From positions 1-64,000 of the forward strand of contig DASRER010000028.1 in the NCBI GenBank assembly GCA_035651995.1: a DNA stretch of 64,000 bases. The letters are read 5' to 3'. Below are positions 61,859 through 64,000 of this stretch, piece after piece (position 1 is the stretch's first letter; the number at the start of each line of letters is the position of its first letter). The notes beneath the pieces were generated by a model. The model was given only the letters and a program-made list of their open reading frames with translations. It was not told where the DNA came from and did no database searches. Made by a program: the position numbers and the translations under genes. The stretch is from Terriglobales bacterium (lineage in GTDB: Bacteria; Acidobacteriota; Terriglobia; Terriglobales; Acidobacteriaceae).

Positions 61859-61878
61859 GGCCGAAGTCGAAGGATCCC
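61829..61878 (+). repeat. Dispersed TCATCCTGAGCGAAG...TCGAAGGATCC element, copy D
   Basis: Left end GTCATCCTGAGCGAAGG, core GGCCGCGCG-C-CGCGCGGCC (perfect palindrome, 61844-61862), right end GTCGAAGGATCCC. A partial copy (61729-61758) lacks the right end because of the 100-bp duplication. Confidence 0.75.
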
Positions 61879-61922
61879 TACCCGCACTACGGCATTGCGG
61901 GCCGAGCACGAGCCCGCAGCCC

Positions 61923-62831
61923 TCACTTCGCCTTGGGATGCGTCCGGTCGTACACCTCCAGCACGTGCTTCACCGAGAGCTGCGTGTAACGCTGCGTCGT
62001 CGAAAGGCGCTCGTGCCCGAGCATTTCCTGGATGGCGCGCAGGTCGGCGCCCTCTTCCAGCATGTGCGTGCCAAAGGCGTGCCGCAGAGTGTGCGGATGC
62101 ACGTCGGGCGACAGCCCGCGCCGCACCGCGATGTGCTTCACGATGCGGCCCACACTGCGCGTGGTCAGGCGCTCGCCGCGCAGATTGATGAGCAGCGCCG
62201 GCGTCTGCTTTTTCTTTTCGCCGAGCACGCGCTGCCTGTGCGGCAAGTACGTCTCCACCGCATCACGCGCCGCGCCGGCGAACGGAACATAGCGCTCCTT
62301 CTTGCCCTTGCCCCGGACGAGGATCGCGTCGTTCGACCACGACACATCGTCCAGGTTGATCCCCACCAGCTCCGAATTGCGGATTCCGCACCCGTAGAGC
62401 AACTCCAGGATCACCCGATCGCGCTCGGCAAACGCGGCGCTCTCCGGCAACGCGCCGTCCAGCATCGTCGCCATCTCTTCGATCGTCGGGACGCGCGGCA
62501 GCTGCTTCGGCAGGCGCGGCGTGGCCACCAGCGCCGCCGGGTTCTGCTCCACCTCACCCTCGCGCGCCAGCCACCGATACAGCGAGCGCACCGCCGCCAG
62601 CGCCCGGGCCACGCTGGTCTTGCTCAGCCCGCGCTGATACAGCTCGCCCAGCCACCCGCGGATGCGCACATGATCAATCGCGCGCACGTCCGCATCGCCA
62701 ACGAATGCCGCAAACTGCGCCAGGTCTTTCCCGTACGCCAGGATCGTGTTCGGCGAAGCGTTCCGCTCCCGCAGCGCGCTCAGGAAGCGCGCGACGTGCC
62801 GCTCGGTTGATGTTTGCTTCTTCGCTGGCAT
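61923..62831 (-). CDS. xerC: Tyrosine recombinase XerC
   Basis: 302 residues from ATG 62831. Catalytic residues R (GIRNSEL), K (GKGKKER), H-x-x-R (HTLRH), H (LGHERLST) and Y (RYTQL) are in order, and the end [10 protein letters not shown] is XerC-like. An N-terminal SAM-like core-binding domain (about 10-95) is present. It resolves chromosome dimers at dif with XerD, whose gene is next upstream. Confidence 0.92.
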   Translation of the reverse strand: MPAKKQTSTERHVARFLSALRERNASPNTILAYGKDLAQFAAFVGDADVRAIDHVRIRGWLGELYQRGLSKTSVARALAAVRSLYRWLAREGEVEQNPAALVATPRLPKQLPRVPTIEEMATMLDGALPESAAFAERDRVILELLYGCGIRNSELVGINLDDVSWSNDAILVRGKGKKERYVPFAGAARDAVETYLPHRQRVLGEKKKQTPALLINLRGERLTTRSVGRIVKHIAVRRGLSPDVHPHTLRHAFGTHMLEEGADLRAIQEMLGHERLSTTQRYTQLSVKHVLEVYDRTHPKAK

Positions 62832-62840
62832 TGACAACTG

Positions 62841-62922
62841 CGCTGCTGGTTACTGGCTGCCAGCTGCTGGCCAATGCGGTCCTTGCCTTTGCCAGCAGCC
62901 CGTAGCGAACAGCCAGCGGCGC
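62841..62922 (+). repeat. GCTGCTGG/GCCAGCAGC-word palindrome between xerD and xerC
   Basis: GCTGCTGGTTACTGGCTGCC and AGCTGCTGGCC face GCCAGCAGCCCG and ACAGCCAGCGGCGC. Confidence 0.65.
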
Positions 62923-62924
62923 AT

Positions 62925-63869
62925 TCAGCCCTTTCTCGCCCTCGGATGATGCGCCGCGAACACGCTCTTCAGCCGGTCCAGCGCCACGTGGGTGTAAACC
63001 TGCGTGGTCGAAATGTCGGCATGCCCCAGGATCGTCTGCACCGTGCGCAAATCGGCGCCGCGCTCCACCATGTGTGTGGCCGCCGAGTGCCGCAGCATGT
63101 GCGGGCTCGCGCCGCGTCCCGAGCCCGCTCCCGCGCGCCGCACCAGTTGCCACACGCGCTGCCGCGTCAGCTTGCGCGCTCCACGCGCGATAAACAGCCA
63201 CGGCGCCGTCTTCGCGCCCGCGAGCTTCGGCCGTGCCTCGGCCACATAGTCGCGCAGCGCCGCAATCGCCGACGCCCCCAGCGGCACGATCCGCTCCTTG
63301 TCGCCCTTGCCGCGGACGAGCAGATAGCCGAGATCGAGCTTCAGGTCCTCCATCCGCGCCGAGGTGAGCTCCGAAACTCGCAGCGCGCCCGCGTACAACA
63401 CCTCGAGCATCGTGCGATCGCGCAGCGCGAGCGCGGCGGGCAGCGGACCGCCGTTGGTCCGCGCCGGCGCCAGCATCTTCTCCACTTCCGCGAGCGCCAG
63501 CGACTTGGGCAGGACCTTCCACTGCCGCGGCGTCTCGATATTGAGCGTGGGATCGTGCTTCACGTGCCTATCCAGCAGCAGGTACTTGTAGAAGTGCCGC
63601 AGCGCCGAGAGCTTTCGCGCCACCGACCGCCCGTCGAGCTGATGGGAAAAAAGCTGGTCCAGGAAGGCGCGCACATCCTCGCGCCGCGCAGTCGCCAGCG
63701 TCCGCCGCTTCTTCGCGGCGAACTCGGCGAATTGCTCCAGGTCGCGCTCGTAGGCGCCCAGCGTCAGCCGCGCCAGCCCCTTTTCCACCTGCAGATAATT
63801 AAGGAATGCCGCGGCCAACTGCTTGTCCTCGCTGCGCAACGCGGGCCGCGTCTGGACAAACTTCCGCAT
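62925..63869 (-). CDS. xerD: Tyrosine recombinase XerD
   Basis: 314 residues from ATG 63869. R (GALRVSEL), K (GKGDKER), HMLRH, LGHADISTT and Y in VYTHVALDRL form the R-K-H-R-H-Y set; ISTTQVYTH and HHPRA are XerD-like. N-terminal core-binding domain with FLNYLQVEKGLARLTLGAYE. Partner of XerC, 93 nt downstream on the same strand. Confidence 0.92.
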   Translation of the reverse strand: MRKFVQTRPALRSEDKQLAAAFLNYLQVEKGLARLTLGAYERDLEQFAEFAAKKRRTLATARREDVRAFLDQLFSHQLDGRSVARKLSALRHFYKYLLLDRHVKHDPTLNIETPRQWKVLPKSLALAEVEKMLAPARTNGGPLPAALALRDRTMLEVLYAGALRVSELTSARMEDLKLDLGYLLVRGKGDKERIVPLGASAIAALRDYVAEARPKLAGAKTAPWLFIARGARKLTRQRVWQLVRRAGAGSGRGASPHMLRHSAATHMVERGADLRTVQTILGHADISTTQVYTHVALDRLKSVFAAHHPRARKG

Positions 63870-63875
63870 GGGGGA

Positions 63876-63881
63876 AGTATG
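63876..63881 (-). promoter_or_regulatory. -10 box (CATACT) of xerD
   Basis: CATACT on the minus strand ends 6 nt before ATG 63869, again predicting a leaderless mRNA. Confidence 0.45.
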
Positions 63882-64000
63882 CGCGTTATCGGACGCAGCT
63901 GCTAATGGCGAACCCGGTACGCTGACCCGCTATGCGGATCCGAACGCGAGCCCTTCATCCCTTGTGATCCAGAACTCAGGCGGCGCATTGCGGTTCAAAG

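Noticed and set aside
1-64000. rRNA, tRNA or tmRNA genes
   Set aside because: I saw no cloverleaf with a GGTTCRANYCC T-arm or rRNA signature. A tRNAscan/Rfam run would be needed to exclude small RNAs.

Overview
The window is a GC-rich bacterial chromosome segment that most resembles Acidobacteriota (Terriglobia-like). This is an inference from gene content and intergenic repeat style, not from a marker gene. Supporting content is the futalosine menaquinone route (mqnC, mqnD), two DUF1800/DUF1501 secreted-protein pairs, acidobacterial-looking secreted hypotheticals, and intergenic TCATCCTGAGCGAAG-type repeats. I see no rRNA, tRNA or CRISPR.

Layout. 0-4 kb: the 3' part of mqnC, followed by two tandem copies of a cassette (a six-cysteine small secreted protein plus a roughly 320-residue secreted protein). 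A relic of a second mqnC 3' end lies between the copies. 4-9 kb: a processive membrane glycosyltransferase, a sigma-factor relic, a secreted M24 peptidase, a 52-residue membrane peptide coupled to bioY, and mqnD. 9-13.7 kb: a PilZ protein, an M49-like metallopeptidase, a HAD hydrolase and a GAF/HD-GYP protein, which suggests cyclic-di-GMP signalling. 13.7-14.7 kb has no convincing gene. 14.7-18.3 kb: DUF1800/DUF1501 pair 1. 18.5-22.5 kb: a minus-strand run of tmk, a membrane protein, holB and a secreted APTPEV-repeat protein. 22.6-30.7 kb: zinc-ribbon protein, degenerate receiver, STAS protein, rnhB, MBL hydrolase, DinB, glycerate kinase, alpha/beta hydrolase and M20 peptidase. 30.9-34.4 kb: DUF1800/DUF1501 pair 2. 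34.5-43.9 kb: two MacB/FtsX-type permeases, a YyaL-like protein, DUF218, threonine aldolase, hemW and a FabF-like synthase. 43.9-52.3 kb: a surface-glycan cluster (sugar aminotransferase, sugar acetyltransferase, two paralogous multi-membrane GT-C-like proteins, two methyltransferases and a GtrB/DPM-like GT2). 52.4-64 kb: a CYTH protein, secA, an XhoI/PaeR7I-family restriction-modification pair in DNA of visibly different composition, a YciF-like ferritin-fold protein, an acyl-ligase/ACP/acyltransferase fusion, and adjacent xerC and xerD.

Two genome-wide habits stand out. First, almost every intergenic gap contains a long imperfect palindrome whose arms are a reiterated short word, with a different word at different sites; a second dispersed family has fixed ends and a variable hairpin core. 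Second, many genes have a TATNNT-like -10 box only 6-9 nt before the start codon, predicting leaderless mRNAs with ATG or GTG starts. The best candidates for something undescribed are the mqnC-tail/cassette duplication, the word-built palindromes, the ligase-ACP-acyltransferase fusion, and the atypical XhoI-family restriction-modification pairing.
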